This document shows positions 1 through 9,399 of a stretch of DNA of 64,000 bases, piece by piece; position 1 is the stretch's first letter, and each line of letters opens with the position of its first letter. Both the position numbers and the translations under genes were made by a program. The stretch spans positions 18,745 to 82,744 of the IMG/VR virus record IMGVR_UViG_3300028840_002702. One strand, 5' to 3'. The DNA comes from a virus. Under the pieces are notes generated by a model. That model did not search any database. It was not told the origin of the DNA and worked only from the letters and a program-made list of their open reading frames with translations.

Positions 1-2
1 CC

Positions 3-311
3 GAAATTGCCGAGATATTAAATAACCAAGGATTTGATGTAATTTGTACGTTTATAACACCTCAATATTCACATCATAAGCTTTTACGTTCTCTTATTAC
101 TAGAATTAAATTAATTCATATTGATACTCCTGTAAAAATTTGTGAAGAAAGAGATATTAAAGGTATGTGGGCAAAAGCTAAACAGGGAAAAATTAAAGGT
201 TTTACTGGATATGATTCATGTTTTGAAATTCCCAATGCTGATTTACGTATAGATACAACACAATCGATCGAAAAATGTGTTAAAGAAATTTTTAAAATAT
301 ATGAAGGCTAA
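3..311 (+). CDS. cysC: Adenylyl-sulfate (APS) kinase, C-terminal part
   Basis: About 102 residues are readable; the gene enters from the left edge, so its N-terminal P-loop is outside the window. The visible part has HIDTPVKICEERD followed by KGMWAKAKQGKIKGFTG and then a DS-x-FE-x-P block, the usual C-terminal half of APS kinases, which phosphorylate APS with ATP to make PAPS. PAPS is the sulfate donor of sulfotransferases, and a P-loop sulfotransferase-like gene lies downstream at 4577 in the same gene train. I infer that the phage supplies activated sulfate for sulfating a glycan. Family call is firm; completeness cannot be judged. Confidence 0.88.
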   Translation, partial: EIAEILNNQGFDVICTFITPQYSHHKLLRSLITRIKLIHIDTPVKICEERDIKGMWAKAKQGKIKGFTGYDSCFEIPNADLRIDTTQSIEKCVKEIFKIYEG

Positions 312-313
312 AA

Positions 314-895
314 ATGAAAAAATATACAATTAAATTAGCAAATAAAAATGGAGAGATGTCACAAGACTCCATGCATGCTAATGATGAAAATGAATTACGT
401 ATGCTTGCAAAAATGCAGGGTATGGAACTTGTAGAAATTATGGATGAACAGGATTTAACTTTTGAAAATGTAGCTAATGTTAAATTAGATGAAAATCTTC
501 TCGATGAAAATGGTAAACTTAAACCAATGACCATCGAACAACAAGCTATGGCTGAATTAGCAGCTGAAACTAATCCTGAACTTGCAGCTCAGCTTCCACC
601 TGAAATGCGTCCTATGCAACGTGATTCTCAAGGAAATTTAATATCACCACCTCCACCACAAGTTACAGTTGCATCGAAAAAAGAAAAAGCAACTTTTTAT
701 ACTGACAAAACAACTGGTATAGAGTTTAAATTTGTTGGTGATACTGTCTATCGTAAAGATTGGATTGAAGCTGATACCGATGATTTCAAAATCATTAGAA
801 AAAAATCTAGTAGACAAATTCCAAATGAAGAAATTATTGTTTTTAAACACGATTGGATTGAAATAGAAGAAGAAAGCGGAGACGAAGATGAGTAA
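314..895 (+). CDS. Unknown protein with GspF/PilC-like N-terminal segment
   Basis: 193 residues, acidic, not recognised as a whole. The first 45 residues follow the pattern of the short N-terminal segment of type II secretion F proteins (Y-x-x-K, NKNGE, then A-x-DENELR and a QG near residue 35). The 91-aa protein at 13831 shows the same pattern more clearly. A central proline-rich stretch (PPPPQ near residue 115) links to a C-terminal part of about 75 residues with two repeats of a HDWIEIE/KDWIEAD type motif. No membrane segment is visible. It starts 2 bases after the cysC stop, with GAAGG overlapping that stop as ribosome site. Confidence 0.6.
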   Translation: MKKYTIKLANKNGEMSQDSMHANDENELRMLAKMQGMELVEIMDEQDLTFENVANVKLDENLLDENGKLKPMTIEQQAMAELAAETNPELAAQLPPEMRPMQRDSQGNLISPPPPQVTVASKKEKATFYTDKTTGIEFKFVGDTVYRKDWIEADTDDFKIIRKKSSRQIPNEEIIVFKHDWIEIEEESGDEDE

Positions 896-1709
896 AATTG
901 GCATCGGAATAATTACATGTAACAGAGAAGATTTTTTACAGACTTCATATATGTCTGTTGCAGTATCTTCTGCTATTCAATTACATGATTGTTTCGTTGT
1001 TAATGATGGTGATCCACTTAGTGATGAAACAAGAAACATTATTGGACTAAGTGATGATAACCTTATTCAACATAAGAAAAATTGCGGTGTTGCAGTATCT
1101 AAAAATAACGCATTAAAACGCATGATGGATAATGGCTGTGATCATTTATTTCTAATGGAAGATGATATCAAGTTAACTAATATTTCAACTATTCCAAAAT
1201 ATATTGAAGTTGCAGAAAAGTCTGGTATTCAACATCTTAACTACGGCGGTCATGGAATTTATAATAGAACTAAACAAGGTGAAATTGTAACTCGTGCGAC
1301 TGTTAAAGTTAAAGATAGTGATATTAGTTTAAATCTTTACTATAATATTCTTGGTGCTTTTTCGTATTATTCAAGAGAAGTAATTGAAAAAGTTGGTTAT
1401 ATGGACGAAACTTTTCATAATGCTATGGAACATGTTGATCATACATATCAGATTATTAAAGCAGGATTTCATCCTCCATATTGGTGGTTTGCTGATCTTG
1501 CTAATAGCTGGGAATATATCGATGATATTAAACCATTCCATCAAGAAAGTGTAATTAGAAAAAATCATGATGAGTGGATGGAGAATTATAAAATTGCTTC
1601 AGAATATTTTGCAACTAAAAATGGTCACTTTCCAACAGCTGTTCCTGATCCTGGACAAGCTGTTGTTGGACAATCACTTAAATTTTTGAGAGATAAATAT
1701 GGAAATTAA
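888..1709 (+). CDS. Family 2-type (GT-A) glycosyltransferase
   Basis: 273 residues. It opens with a GIGIITCNRE strand typical of GT2 enzymes, followed by VVNDGD and, at residues 91-93, an EDD metal/nucleotide-sugar binding motif in FLMEDDIKL. A second half with EHVDHTY resembles the acceptor side of such enzymes. The protein at 1699 is a clear paralog (GVGIITYKRE, EDD at 87-89) and the one at 15654 a more distant one. The reading frame overlaps the upstream gene by 8 bases, with GGAG ahead of the ATG, so translation is probably coupled. The sugar and acceptor cannot be read from sequence. Confidence 0.85.
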   Translation: MSKIGIGIITCNREDFLQTSYMSVAVSSAIQLHDCFVVNDGDPLSDETRNIIGLSDDNLIQHKKNCGVAVSKNNALKRMMDNGCDHLFLMEDDIKLTNISTIPKYIEVAEKSGIQHLNYGGHGIYNRTKQGEIVTRATVKVKDSDISLNLYYNILGAFSYYSREVIEKVGYMDETFHNAMEHVDHTYQIIKAGFHPPYWWFADLANSWEYIDDIKPFHQESVIRKNHDEWMENYKIASEYFATKNGHFPTAVPDPGQAVVGQSLKFLRDKYGN

Positions 1710-2478
1710 AAGTAAAATTGGTGTTGGAATAATTACTTATAAACGTGAAAAAATGTTTAATGAAACATTAGACACAATTCCACGCGATAAAGTTCACCAT
1801 ATCGTAGCTGTTAATGACAGCCCTGATGTTAAATATAACTTTGAAGATAAAGATGTTCAGTATATAGAAAATAAAGTTAATCAAGGTGTTGGTATCTCAA
1901 AAAATATTGCTTTGACTAAGCTTATTAATGCTGGATGTACTCATCTTTTTATTATTGAAGACGACATTCTAATTAAAGATCCAGATGTATTTGAATATTT
2001 TATTAAATGTGCAGCAGAATCTGGAATTTGGCATTTGAATTATGGTCATACCGGATCAAAACAAATAATTCATAGAAAGAAATATGACGAACAAGAATTG
2101 ATATTCTATCCAGATCCTCAGGGTGGATTTCAATATTTTCATATCACATTGATTAATAAGTTTAAAGGTTTTGATCCAGTGTATAAGAATGCATTTGAAC
2201 ATGCAGATTATACTTATGTGTTAACAAAGGCTGGATTAATGCCACCATTTTGGTGTTTTCCTTGTCCAGCAGAACCTGAAAATTACATAGAAATTAATGG
2301 AGATTATGAAGAATCTACCATTACTGATAAACCTATGTATAAAGAAAATTATAGTACGTCGGCACAACACTGGGTTCAAAAACATGGATCTTTTGTCTCG
2401 GCAATTCCAAGACCAACTATAAATGATGTTGAAATAAGCCTTAAAAAAATTAAAGAAATGTATAGCGTGGGAAAATAA
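1699..2478 (+). CDS. Family 2-type (GT-A) glycosyltransferase, paralog of 888 gene
   Basis: 259 residues, aligned end to end with the preceding protein: SKIGVGIITYKRE at the start, AVNDSP, SKNIALTKL, then FIIEDDI with EDD at residues 87-89, and EHADYTY in the second half. It overlaps the upstream gene by 11 bases. The tandem pair looks like a local duplication that diverged, consistent with two successive sugar transfers on one glycan, which is inference. No membrane segment, so it probably acts in the cytoplasm. Confidence 0.84.
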   Translation: MEIKSKIGVGIITYKREKMFNETLDTIPRDKVHHIVAVNDSPDVKYNFEDKDVQYIENKVNQGVGISKNIALTKLINAGCTHLFIIEDDILIKDPDVFEYFIKCAAESGIWHLNYGHTGSKQIIHRKKYDEQELIFYPDPQGGFQYFHITLINKFKGFDPVYKNAFEHADYTYVLTKAGLMPPFWCFPCPAEPENYIEINGDYEESTITDKPMYKENYSTSAQHWVQKHGSFVSAIPRPTINDVEISLKKIKEMYSVGK

Positions 2479-2479
2479 A

Positions 2480-3940
2480 ATGATTGATTTTTCAAATGTA
2501 ACATTTATATATCACTATAGAAAAGACTGTGACGAACGTCTTGAAAATTTAAAGATTTCACTTGGATATTACAAAGAGCATTTTAAAGATGTTGAAGTAA
2601 TTTTAGTAGAAGATGATAAAGCATTAACTATTGATAAAGAAAAAGAACTTATGTCTATGATTGATAAAGTATTCTTTTTGAAAAATAGTGGTGTTTATGC
2701 TCGACCAGCTAGTTATAATGTTGCTGCTAAGTTATCTACTAGACCAATTATTATGACTATGGATACTGATGTTATTCTTAAACCTGAATATCTTGAAAAA
2801 GCTATTAAACTTCTTGATAATGAAAAAATTGGTATGATTATTCCTTATAATGGCATTGTGATTAATACTGATCAAACAATTAAAGATAAGTTTAAAGAAA
2901 ATGCTAATTATGATATTCTATTAGATTATGTTCCAAAGCAATTTGATATTCTTTATAAAGAAGAACATACTCAAATTCAACACAATAGAAGTGTTGGCGG
3001 TATTACAATTTTTAAGAAAGACCGTTACAATGATTTTGGTGGTTATAATCCAAACTTTCTTGGTTGGGGATTTGAAGACAATGAACTTGTTTGCCGTATT
3101 AAGAAAATGGGTTATGAAATTGGTCGTATTAATAATAAAGATGCTTGGATTTGGCATTTAACTCATCCTGGAACAATTAAAAATAATCATCCATTCTATG
3201 ATAATAATCAAAAAATTAATAATGCGGTTACTCGAATGAATAAAGAAGAATTGCGTTTATATATTGATTCTTGGATGAAAAATGCAAGTGCTGAATTTGC
3301 TGAAATGATTAAAGGAAAACGTGTTGCAGTTGTTGGTCCAGCACCTCATATTGTTGGATCTAAACAACGTGAACTTATTGATTCTTATGATATTGTTGTA
3401 CGTATCAATAAAGCTCTTCCAATTCCAGAACATTTACAAGTTGATATTGGAACAAAAACTGATCTTCTTTATAATTGTCTTAATACTTGGGATGAATGTG
3501 GCGGAGCATATAATATTGATCTTTGGAAAAAAAGTGGAGCTCAATGGGTTATTTGCCCATATCCACCAATTAAACCATTTGATGTTGATATCAAAAAATT
3601 TATAAATCATAATAATAATCGTATTCCATTTAGACATTTTCCAATTGGTCCATATAATGAGTTATTTAAAACTTTAGGTACACGACCAAATTCTGGTTAT
3701 TTGGCAATTCTTGATTTATTAATGTATGATATTGAAGAACTTTATATTACAGGATTTTCCTTCTTTAAAGGTGGCTATTATCCAGAATATAGACAAAAGA
3801 ATGAACAACAAGTAATGGACTTTATGTCTAAAGGATGTGGTCACAAACAAGGTCCACAGATTGAACATTTTAAAGCTTTAATGAGAAAAGATAGTCGAAT
3901 TAAAGTTGATGATTATTTAAAGGATATGTTAAATGATTAA
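2480..3940 (+). CDS. Two-domain glycosyltransferase: GT-A plus GT29 (sialyltransferase-like)
   Basis: 486 residues. Residues 1 to about 265 form a GT-A domain with DTD at 95-97 and the FGGYNPNFLGWGFEDNE block near 186-202 that is typical of the GT7 C-terminal/GT2 type. Residues about 278-486 are GT29-like: a sialyl-motif-L-like block (VAVVGPAP, then IDSYDIVVRIN) and a second block GTRPNSG followed by EELYITGFSF, resembling sialyl motif S. The 711-aa protein at 10058 has the same GT29 half. GT29 enzymes use CMP-sialic acid or CMP-Kdo-type donors, and a CMP-sugar synthetase is encoded at 9399. Confidence 0.8.
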   Translation: MIDFSNVTFIYHYRKDCDERLENLKISLGYYKEHFKDVEVILVEDDKALTIDKEKELMSMIDKVFFLKNSGVYARPASYNVAAKLSTRPIIMTMDTDVILKPEYLEKAIKLLDNEKIGMIIPYNGIVINTDQTIKDKFKENANYDILLDYVPKQFDILYKEEHTQIQHNRSVGGITIFKKDRYNDFGGYNPNFLGWGFEDNELVCRIKKMGYEIGRINNKDAWIWHLTHPGTIKNNHPFYDNNQKINNAVTRMNKEELRLYIDSWMKNASAEFAEMIKGKRVAVVGPAPHIVGSKQRELIDSYDIVVRINKALPIPEHLQVDIGTKTDLLYNCLNTWDECGGAYNIDLWKKSGAQWVICPYPPIKPFDVDIKKFINHNNNRIPFRHFPIGPYNELFKTLGTRPNSGYLAILDLLMYDIEELYITGFSFFKGGYYPEYRQKNEQQVMDFMSKGCGHKQGPQIEHFKALMRKDSRIKVDDYLKDMLND

Positions 3941-4580
3941 AAATACATTAAAGATAAATATAGATTTATCAACAGCTACCAAATATGATAAACTTATAGG
4001 AAATTTAAGTAAAAATATGTATGGAAGAATATGTGAAGCCCCAGCAGTTCATATTCTTCCAATAATAAAAGATTATATGGGAGATAAATGTAAAGTTTAT
4101 GTTGAAACTGGATCTTTATTCGGAGGATCTTTAATATTATTAATGCAAGATGAAACACCATGTGAATTTATTGGTATTGATTTATTTGATGGTTATTACG
4201 ATAAAGATATAGATCCAGTATCAAAATTAACTTTATGTGTAGATGATGTTCATAAAAATATTGAAAAATATAATAAACATGAACATAAATATACTCTTAT
4301 TAAAGGAAGTTCATATGATCTAAACACTGTAGAAAAATTTAGAAGTTTAGGAAAAAGTATTGATCTATTATTTATTGACGGAGATCATTCTGAAATAGGT
4401 GTTCTTGGTGATTATAATTCTTATAAGGAATTTGTAAATAAAGACGGATTAATTATGTTCGATAATTATGAATCATGTTGGAAAGAAGTAAAACCAACAG
4501 TTGATTCAATTGATTTTGAAAATGATGGATTTCAAAAAATAGGTCAATATGGACAAGCATTAATAGTTAAGAAAAAATGA
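3933..4580 (+). CDS. SAM-dependent methyltransferase-like protein (Methyltransf_24 type)
   Basis: 215 residues. A Rossmann-like methyltransferase core is visible: VYVETGSLFGGSLIL as motif I, IGIDLFDGYYD as the acidic end of strand 2, then LLFIDGDHSEIGVLGDY and GLIMFDN, the pattern of macrocin- or CmcI-like sugar O-methyltransferases. It overlaps the upstream gene by 8 bases and the next by an ATGA. Surrounded by glycosyltransferases, it probably methylates a sugar, which is inference from context. Confidence 0.75.
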   Translation: MIKNTLKINIDLSTATKYDKLIGNLSKNMYGRICEAPAVHILPIIKDYMGDKCKVYVETGSLFGGSLILLMQDETPCEFIGIDLFDGYYDKDIDPVSKLTLCVDDVHKNIEKYNKHEHKYTLIKGSSYDLNTVEKFRSLGKSIDLLFIDGDHSEIGVLGDYNSYKEFVNKDGLIMFDNYESCWKEVKPTVDSIDFENDGFQKIGQYGQALIVKKK

Positions 4581-5275
4581 GTTATACATTAAAAATATAT
4601 GGTGAAAGATGTTCTGGTACTAATTATCTTAAAGAGCTTTTAAAGAAAAATATCAAAGAACAAGTTTATATGCATACAGATAAAAATCATATAGTTAATT
4701 ATTGGAAACATGCATGTCCTGAAGAAATTAAAAGTACCGAACGTTTTACAGTAAAAGGCGATAAAATTTTATATATTTTTATCATACGTGAGTTAGATTC
4801 ATGGTTAAAATCATTTTTCAAATATCAATATCATCTTGTAAAGAAAAAATATTTTAAACAATTTGTAAAAGATCCATTTGTTGTTAAACATACACATAAA
4901 GACTATTTTTCAAATAAGTCTATTAATTTTGATGATGAAGATAAAACAGTTTTTGAATTAAGATATTATAAGATAAATTCTTATTTAGAATTTGCAAAAA
5001 CACACGATTGTATTTTTGTTAATCTTTATTGGTTGCAACAAAATTATAAGAAATTTTTTGATATAATAAAAGAAAATTTTTCTGATATTAGAATTAATGA
5101 AAATATTGTAAATATTGATAAACATACAAAAACAAAAAATTCTATTAAAAATAGAACATATAATGATATTGATATAGAAGAAGTAAGAAATTTAATATCA
5201 AATCAGACTGATAAAATTATGGAAGATTTTGTAAATAATTTAACTTATAAAATAGAGAAAAATGGAGAGAAATAA
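4577..5275 (+). CDS. Sulfotransferase-like P-loop protein
   Basis: 232 residues. The N-terminus has a strand followed by GERCSGTNYLKELL (residues 9-22), matching the 5'-phosphosulfate-binding loop of PAPS-dependent sulfotransferases, and a later strand YIFIIRELDSWLKSFFKY resembles the 3'-phosphate-binding R-x7-S region. The rest is lysine-rich and divergent. The APS kinase at the left edge makes PAPS, the expected donor, and the gene sits among glycosyltransferases, so sulfation of a sugar is the simplest role. It overlaps the upstream gene by ATGA and ends in TAATG with the next. Confidence 0.68.
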   Translation: MSYTLKIYGERCSGTNYLKELLKKNIKEQVYMHTDKNHIVNYWKHACPEEIKSTERFTVKGDKILYIFIIRELDSWLKSFFKYQYHLVKKKYFKQFVKDPFVVKHTHKDYFSNKSINFDDEDKTVFELRYYKINSYLEFAKTHDCIFVNLYWLQQNYKKFFDIIKENFSDIRINENIVNIDKHTKTKNSIKNRTYNDIDIEEVRNLISNQTDKIMEDFVNNLTYKIEKNGEK

Positions 5276-6282
5276 TGAAACCAATTATTACATTATTGGG
5301 TTATACAGGATCAAATCATTCACATTATTGGCCACAGCTAAGATTTTTTGACGTTTTTAAACATGCTGGTTATGATGTTGAATGGGTAAATATGAATGAA
5401 GTTCGCCAGACAAATCGCCCAAGAATTTATATTACATGGAATCAACCTGCATGTGATATAGTCGTTGCAAGAGGTCTTTATAACCATAAGCGTGGAGATG
5501 TAATTATTCAGAAATTAACTTCACTTGGAGCTGGTGATGATCATGTTAATTGGGGAAATGATGCAATGGGTTTCTTCCAAAAATGGTCTTGGAATACTTA
5601 TAAACGTGTAGAATATTTTTATGATATGGGTGTAAATATTCATGCTTTTGGTTGTAAAACAGTATCTGAACCATTTCCTGAAAAACATCGTATAGTATCA
5701 AAACTTGGTGATAGAGTTCATTGGTTTAATTGGGGTCCTTGTCTTTATGATTATAATGAACTTCAAAATATGAAACCAATTATAACTGATTTTAAATATG
5801 ATATTGGTTATGTTGGAATGAAGTGGGGATCAGTTGGTCGTGGAAATATTGATTCATGGGAAACTTATATTGATCCATTAGTAAAAGAATTTTCAAATAA
5901 TGCTTTAGCTGGTGCTGGAAATCCAATGGGTCAAGTTAGTAATGAAGTTCATAAAGAAATTTTAACACAGTCTAGATTATGTCCAATTATGCACTGTCCT
6001 TCATGGATTGCAGAACAAGGTTGCCAAGATAGAACATATACTGTATTTGCATCTGGTAGATTTGGTGTTATTGATAATCCAGGAATTTACGAGTTCTTCG
6101 ATGAAAAAGAAGTTGTATGTGAAACAGATCCGGGTGAATATTTTGAGAAATCAAAATACTTTGCTAATAATATAGATGCACAGATTCCTTATATTGAAAC
6201 ATTCCAAAAACGTATTAAGGAAGAGCTTAATTTCTATGTCACATGGCCTAGAATTATAGAAAAGGTTTGGAAGGAAAATTAA
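5275..6282 (+). CDS. GT-B glycosyltransferase (CgeB/group 1-like)
   Basis: 335 residues. The N-terminal half begins with a strand (ITLLGYTGSNHSHYWP) and contains GAGDDHVNWG. The C-terminal half has a strand KYDIGYVGMKWGS and the block TYTVFASGRFGVIDNPGIY followed by VCETDPGEYFEKSKYF, which is the donor-binding end of CgeB-like GT-B enzymes (asymmetric glycan cluster enzymes and relatives). A good GGAGAG ribosome site sits inside the end of the upstream gene. The donor and acceptor are unknown. Confidence 0.7.
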   Translation: MKPIITLLGYTGSNHSHYWPQLRFFDVFKHAGYDVEWVNMNEVRQTNRPRIYITWNQPACDIVVARGLYNHKRGDVIIQKLTSLGAGDDHVNWGNDAMGFFQKWSWNTYKRVEYFYDMGVNIHAFGCKTVSEPFPEKHRIVSKLGDRVHWFNWGPCLYDYNELQNMKPIITDFKYDIGYVGMKWGSVGRGNIDSWETYIDPLVKEFSNNALAGAGNPMGQVSNEVHKEILTQSRLCPIMHCPSWIAEQGCQDRTYTVFASGRFGVIDNPGIYEFFDEKEVVCETDPGEYFEKSKYFANNIDAQIPYIETFQKRIKEELNFYVTWPRIIEKVWKEN

Positions 6283-6283
6283 G

Positions 6284-7093
6284 ATGAGTTTAATAAGTCA
6301 AAAAGAATATGATAAACTTCCAAATAAAGAAGATTATACTGCTCTATCAGGTGTTATTCCATTAAATAACGAAATAGTTTATATACATAATGACGAAATT
6401 ATAGTAGATCAAGATACATATCATAACTGTAATTGTATGTCTGTTGCTACTGGTGACGAAACATTCGAAGAAGAATTTTCAATGAGAACTTTTCCTCCAT
6501 CATTAAACGATAATGAATGGTGGAGGATTGGTGAGGATCCAGATCCTATAAAACAAAAGTTAAAACTACATCTAGGTTGTGGTAATAAACATATTGACGG
6601 TTATACAAATATCGATTGTAGATATCAACCAGGTGTAGATAAAATTGATAATGTTCAATATCTTCGTAGTTATAAAGAATGTAGCATAGATGAAATTTAT
6701 GCTTGTCATGTTCTTGAACATGTTGGCAGATGGAATTATCTAGATACGCTTAAACGTTGGTTTAATCTTTTAAAACCTGGTGCTAAACTTTATATTGCAG
6801 TTCCTGATTTTGAAGCGATTGCCGAATATTATATCAAAAATAAGAAAAGTCAACAAGATATTATTGGTCTTCTTTACGGCGGTCAAGATTACGAAGGTAA
6901 TATTCATACATACTGTTGGGACTTTAAACAACTTTCAATTGATTTAGCTTCTCTTGGATTTAAAGATATTAAACGTTATGATTGGCGAGAAACTGATCAT
7001 GCACATATTGACGATTTTTCTCAATGTTACTTGCCTCATATGGACAAAGAAAACGGAACATTAATGAGTTTAAATGTGGTTGCAACAAAATGA
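6284..7093 (+). CDS. SAM-dependent methyltransferase with N-terminal extension
   Basis: 269 residues. The first 90 residues are an extra region without recognised motif. From residue 93 a class I methyltransferase starts: LHLGCGN (95-101, motif I), YTNIDCR, then CHVLEHVGRWN and LLKPGAKLYIAVPDF, the order found in Methyltransf_11 proteins. A C-terminal tail ends in MSLNVVATK. In an LPS/capsule-type cluster this family methylates sugars; that role is inferred. AAGGA precedes the ATG at 6284. Confidence 0.75.
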   Translation: MSLISQKEYDKLPNKEDYTALSGVIPLNNEIVYIHNDEIIVDQDTYHNCNCMSVATGDETFEEEFSMRTFPPSLNDNEWWRIGEDPDPIKQKLKLHLGCGNKHIDGYTNIDCRYQPGVDKIDNVQYLRSYKECSIDEIYACHVLEHVGRWNYLDTLKRWFNLLKPGAKLYIAVPDFEAIAEYYIKNKKSQQDIIGLLYGGQDYEGNIHTYCWDFKQLSIDLASLGFKDIKRYDWRETDHAHIDDFSQCYLPHMDKENGTLMSLNVVATK

Positions 7094-7950
7094 TTAGAGT
7101 AGCACTTAAAAATTTTTGGAAAACATGTCCAAATGAAAAGTTTGCGATGGATATGTTGGCACCAATGCAAAATGATTTCGATATTGTTTACGACGAAGAA
7201 AATCCTGATATCGAAATCTGCTCTACTTTTGGCACTGAACCTCTTAATCCAAAAATTATTAGTGTTTTTTGGGCTATGGAAGGTATCTGGGATATTAAAA
7301 AGTTCGATATATCAAAGTATGATTATGCATTTTACTTCTTTCCAGAATCTATGGTCAATGATCCTAAATATTGTAGAATTAATATGGTTTCACCAGGACT
7401 AGTTGGTCCACGAAATATTAATATTAACGAAGTAAAATTAACACATACTAAATTTTGCAATTTTATTTATAGTCATCCTGTTCCATTTAGAAACGAAATG
7501 TGTGGGGTAATATCTCAATATAAACGTGTAGATGCACCCGGATGTTGTATGAATAATATGGAACCAATTGGAAAACATAGTGATCCATGGACAAGTAGAA
7601 ATTCTAGTTCTTGGGTAAATGAAAAATTTGAGTTTCTTAAGCAATATAAATTTACAATTGCATGTGAAAATCATAGTCTTCCAGGATATGTTACTGAAAA
7701 AATTATTCAACCATTAAATGCAAATAGCATTCCGCTATATTGGGGTAATCCATATATCGCTTTAGATTATAATCCAAAAGCTTTTATTAATTATTATGAC
7801 TTTGGAAATATGATTGATTTTGTCAAAAAAATCAAAGAAGTCGATAATGATAATAAATTGTATGAAGCAATGCTACATGAACCAAAAGCATTTCAGCATA
7901 ATCAACAACGTAGTATAGATCATTGGGCAAAAATTTTGTTATCAGTTTAG
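7090..7950 (+). CDS. GT10 alpha-1,3-fucosyltransferase-like protein
   Basis: 286 residues from the ATG at 7090, which overlaps the upstream stop as ATGA; an upstream in-frame start at 7024 would only overlap the previous gene. From about residue 190 the protein has the family's acceptor/donor block: FTIACENHSLPGYVTEKI, then PLYWGNP and AFIN, nearly identical in layout to GT10 enzymes, which use GDP-fucose. The N-terminal half has the expected WAMEGIW and YAFYFFPES strands. A second GT10 gene follows at 7995. No GDP-fucose pathway gene was recognised in the window. Confidence 0.85.
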   Translation: MIRVALKNFWKTCPNEKFAMDMLAPMQNDFDIVYDEENPDIEICSTFGTEPLNPKIISVFWAMEGIWDIKKFDISKYDYAFYFFPESMVNDPKYCRINMVSPGLVGPRNININEVKLTHTKFCNFIYSHPVPFRNEMCGVISQYKRVDAPGCCMNNMEPIGKHSDPWTSRNSSSWVNEKFEFLKQYKFTIACENHSLPGYVTEKIIQPLNANSIPLYWGNPYIALDYNPKAFINYYDFGNMIDFVKKIKEVDNDNKLYEAMLHEPKAFQHNQQRSIDHWAKILLSV

Positions 7951-7981
7951 TTTACATTGAAAAAAATTAGATTATAATAAT
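7951..7981 (+). promoter_or_regulatory. Early-type phage promoter ahead of 7995 gene
   Basis: TTTACATT, 13 bases, TTATAATAAT, ending 14 bases before the start codon at 7995. It fits the TTTACTTT-N13-TTATATTATA pattern seen at 16 other places here and lies in the first real gap of the glycan cluster. Confidence 0.6.
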
Positions 7982-7994
7982 CAAAGAGGTTAAT

Positions 7995-8813
7995 ATGATC
8001 AAAATAAAATTTCATGCAAACTGGCGGCCAGATGATTATGTCTTCAACTGGATTTCTAAATATACAGCCAACGGTACAACGTGGGGAGATCTTCAACTTG
8101 TTTCTGGTAATGATTATGATTATTTAGTTATTATGAATTACCCAACTAGTGGATATAAATTCGATCCAAAACGTGCAATCTTTCTACAAACCGAAGCTCC
8201 TGATATTAGACGTAATTGGGGTAAATGGAATGATTCTATGGATAAATCTCCATACTTTTATGTCTATCCTTTCCCAACTGTATTTGGTTGGTCGATGAAT
8301 ATTTCTTACCAAGAACTTCAAGAAAAAGAATTTGATAAAATTTCCGTTATGTCTGGTGTTATTTCTAATAAGAATCACTTTTATGGACAAAAACGACGTC
8401 TTGAATTTGTTAACAAATATTTGAAAAACAAAGATTATTACACTGCATTTGGTCGTGGTAATGGACTACCAACTGTTGATAAAAGTGAAGCTTTATATGA
8501 TTACAAATATACTTTTAATGTAGAAAACCAATTTGAGAAAAATTTTATTACTGAAAAACTTCATGATGGATTTATTGCAGAATGTTTAACTTTTTATGAC
8601 GGTTGTCCAAATACTGAAGATTTTTATGATGACGACGCATATATCAGAATTGATATTTCCGATTATGATAAAACTATTACAATTATCGAACAAGCAATTG
8701 AAGATAATGAATGGCAAAAGCGTCTTGAAAAAATTAAACAAATGAAATATAGAATTATGAATGAATTACAACCAATGCCTTTGGTTGAAAAAATTATTAA
8801 GGAAAATCAATAA
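7995..8813 (+). CDS. GT10 fucosyltransferase-like protein, second copy
   Basis: 272 residues. From about residue 170 it shows the GT10 signature in divergent form: YKYTFNVENQFEKNFITEKL, then FIAECLTFYDGCPN, where the usual VTEK motif appears as ITEK. The start matches an N-terminal strand KIKFHANWRPDDYVFNW. The ATG has AAAGAGG upstream and its own promoter. With the gene at 7090 it makes two fucosyltransferase-like enzymes in a row, only weakly similar to each other, so probably different linkages. That is inference. Confidence 0.78.
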   Translation: MIKIKFHANWRPDDYVFNWISKYTANGTTWGDLQLVSGNDYDYLVIMNYPTSGYKFDPKRAIFLQTEAPDIRRNWGKWNDSMDKSPYFYVYPFPTVFGWSMNISYQELQEKEFDKISVMSGVISNKNHFYGQKRRLEFVNKYLKNKDYYTAFGRGNGLPTVDKSEALYDYKYTFNVENQFEKNFITEKLHDGFIAECLTFYDGCPNTEDFYDDDAYIRIDISDYDKTITIIEQAIEDNEWQKRLEKIKQMKYRIMNELQPMPLVEKIIKENQ

Positions 8814-8814
8814 T

Positions 8815-9399
8815 ATGCATGGACATATTTTAATACTCGAAAATAAAGATACTATGAAAGACAATATTGTTGGTGGTATTTTGGTAGAAATTGGATCTGA
8901 TAGAGCATCTGGATCTACTAAAGCATTAGCTCAAATGGCTAAAGAATTTGATATGGATTTCTATACTGTTGATCCAGACGAAGGTGCGTATGAACGTTCA
9001 ACAAATATTCTTAAAAATATTGATGAAGATTTTAAAGCTGTACAAGATCTTGGTGAAAATTTCTTAGATAAATTTGATGGTGAAATTAATTTGATTTATA
9101 TGGATGCGTTTGATAATGTATTAGAAAATTGGCCACATAAACAAGCAACAATTGATACTTATAAGAAACGTGGTGTTGATCTTAATAATGAAAATTCTTG
9201 GAAAATGCATCTAGAGGCATGTCAAAATGCGATTGATAAAATTCCAGTTGGATGCTATATTTGTTTTGATGATACAGTTCAACGTGGCAATGAATGGGAA
9301 GGCAAAGGTAAATTAGCAATTCCATTCTTATTAAAAAATGGTTTTGATATTATTGATAATGACTATAATAATTGTCTAATACTTCAGAAGGAAAAATAA
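8815..9399 (+). CDS. Class I methyltransferase-like protein
   Basis: 194 residues from the ATG at 8815, with AAGGA upstream. It has ILVEIGSDRASGSTKAL as a plausible motif I, FYTVDPDE as the acidic loop after strand 2, INLIYMDAFD and YICFDDT as strands 4 and 5. This is the layout of SAM-dependent methyltransferases acting on small molecules or sugars, though motif I lacks a second canonical glycine. The next gene starts inside its stop codon. Function beyond the fold is not visible. Confidence 0.62.
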   Translation: MHGHILILENKDTMKDNIVGGILVEIGSDRASGSTKALAQMAKEFDMDFYTVDPDEGAYERSTNILKNIDEDFKAVQDLGENFLDKFDGEINLIYMDAFDNVLENWPHKQATIDTYKKRGVDLNNENSWKMHLEACQNAIDKIPVGCYICFDDTVQRGNEWEGKGKLAIPFLLKNGFDIIDNDYNNCLILQKEK

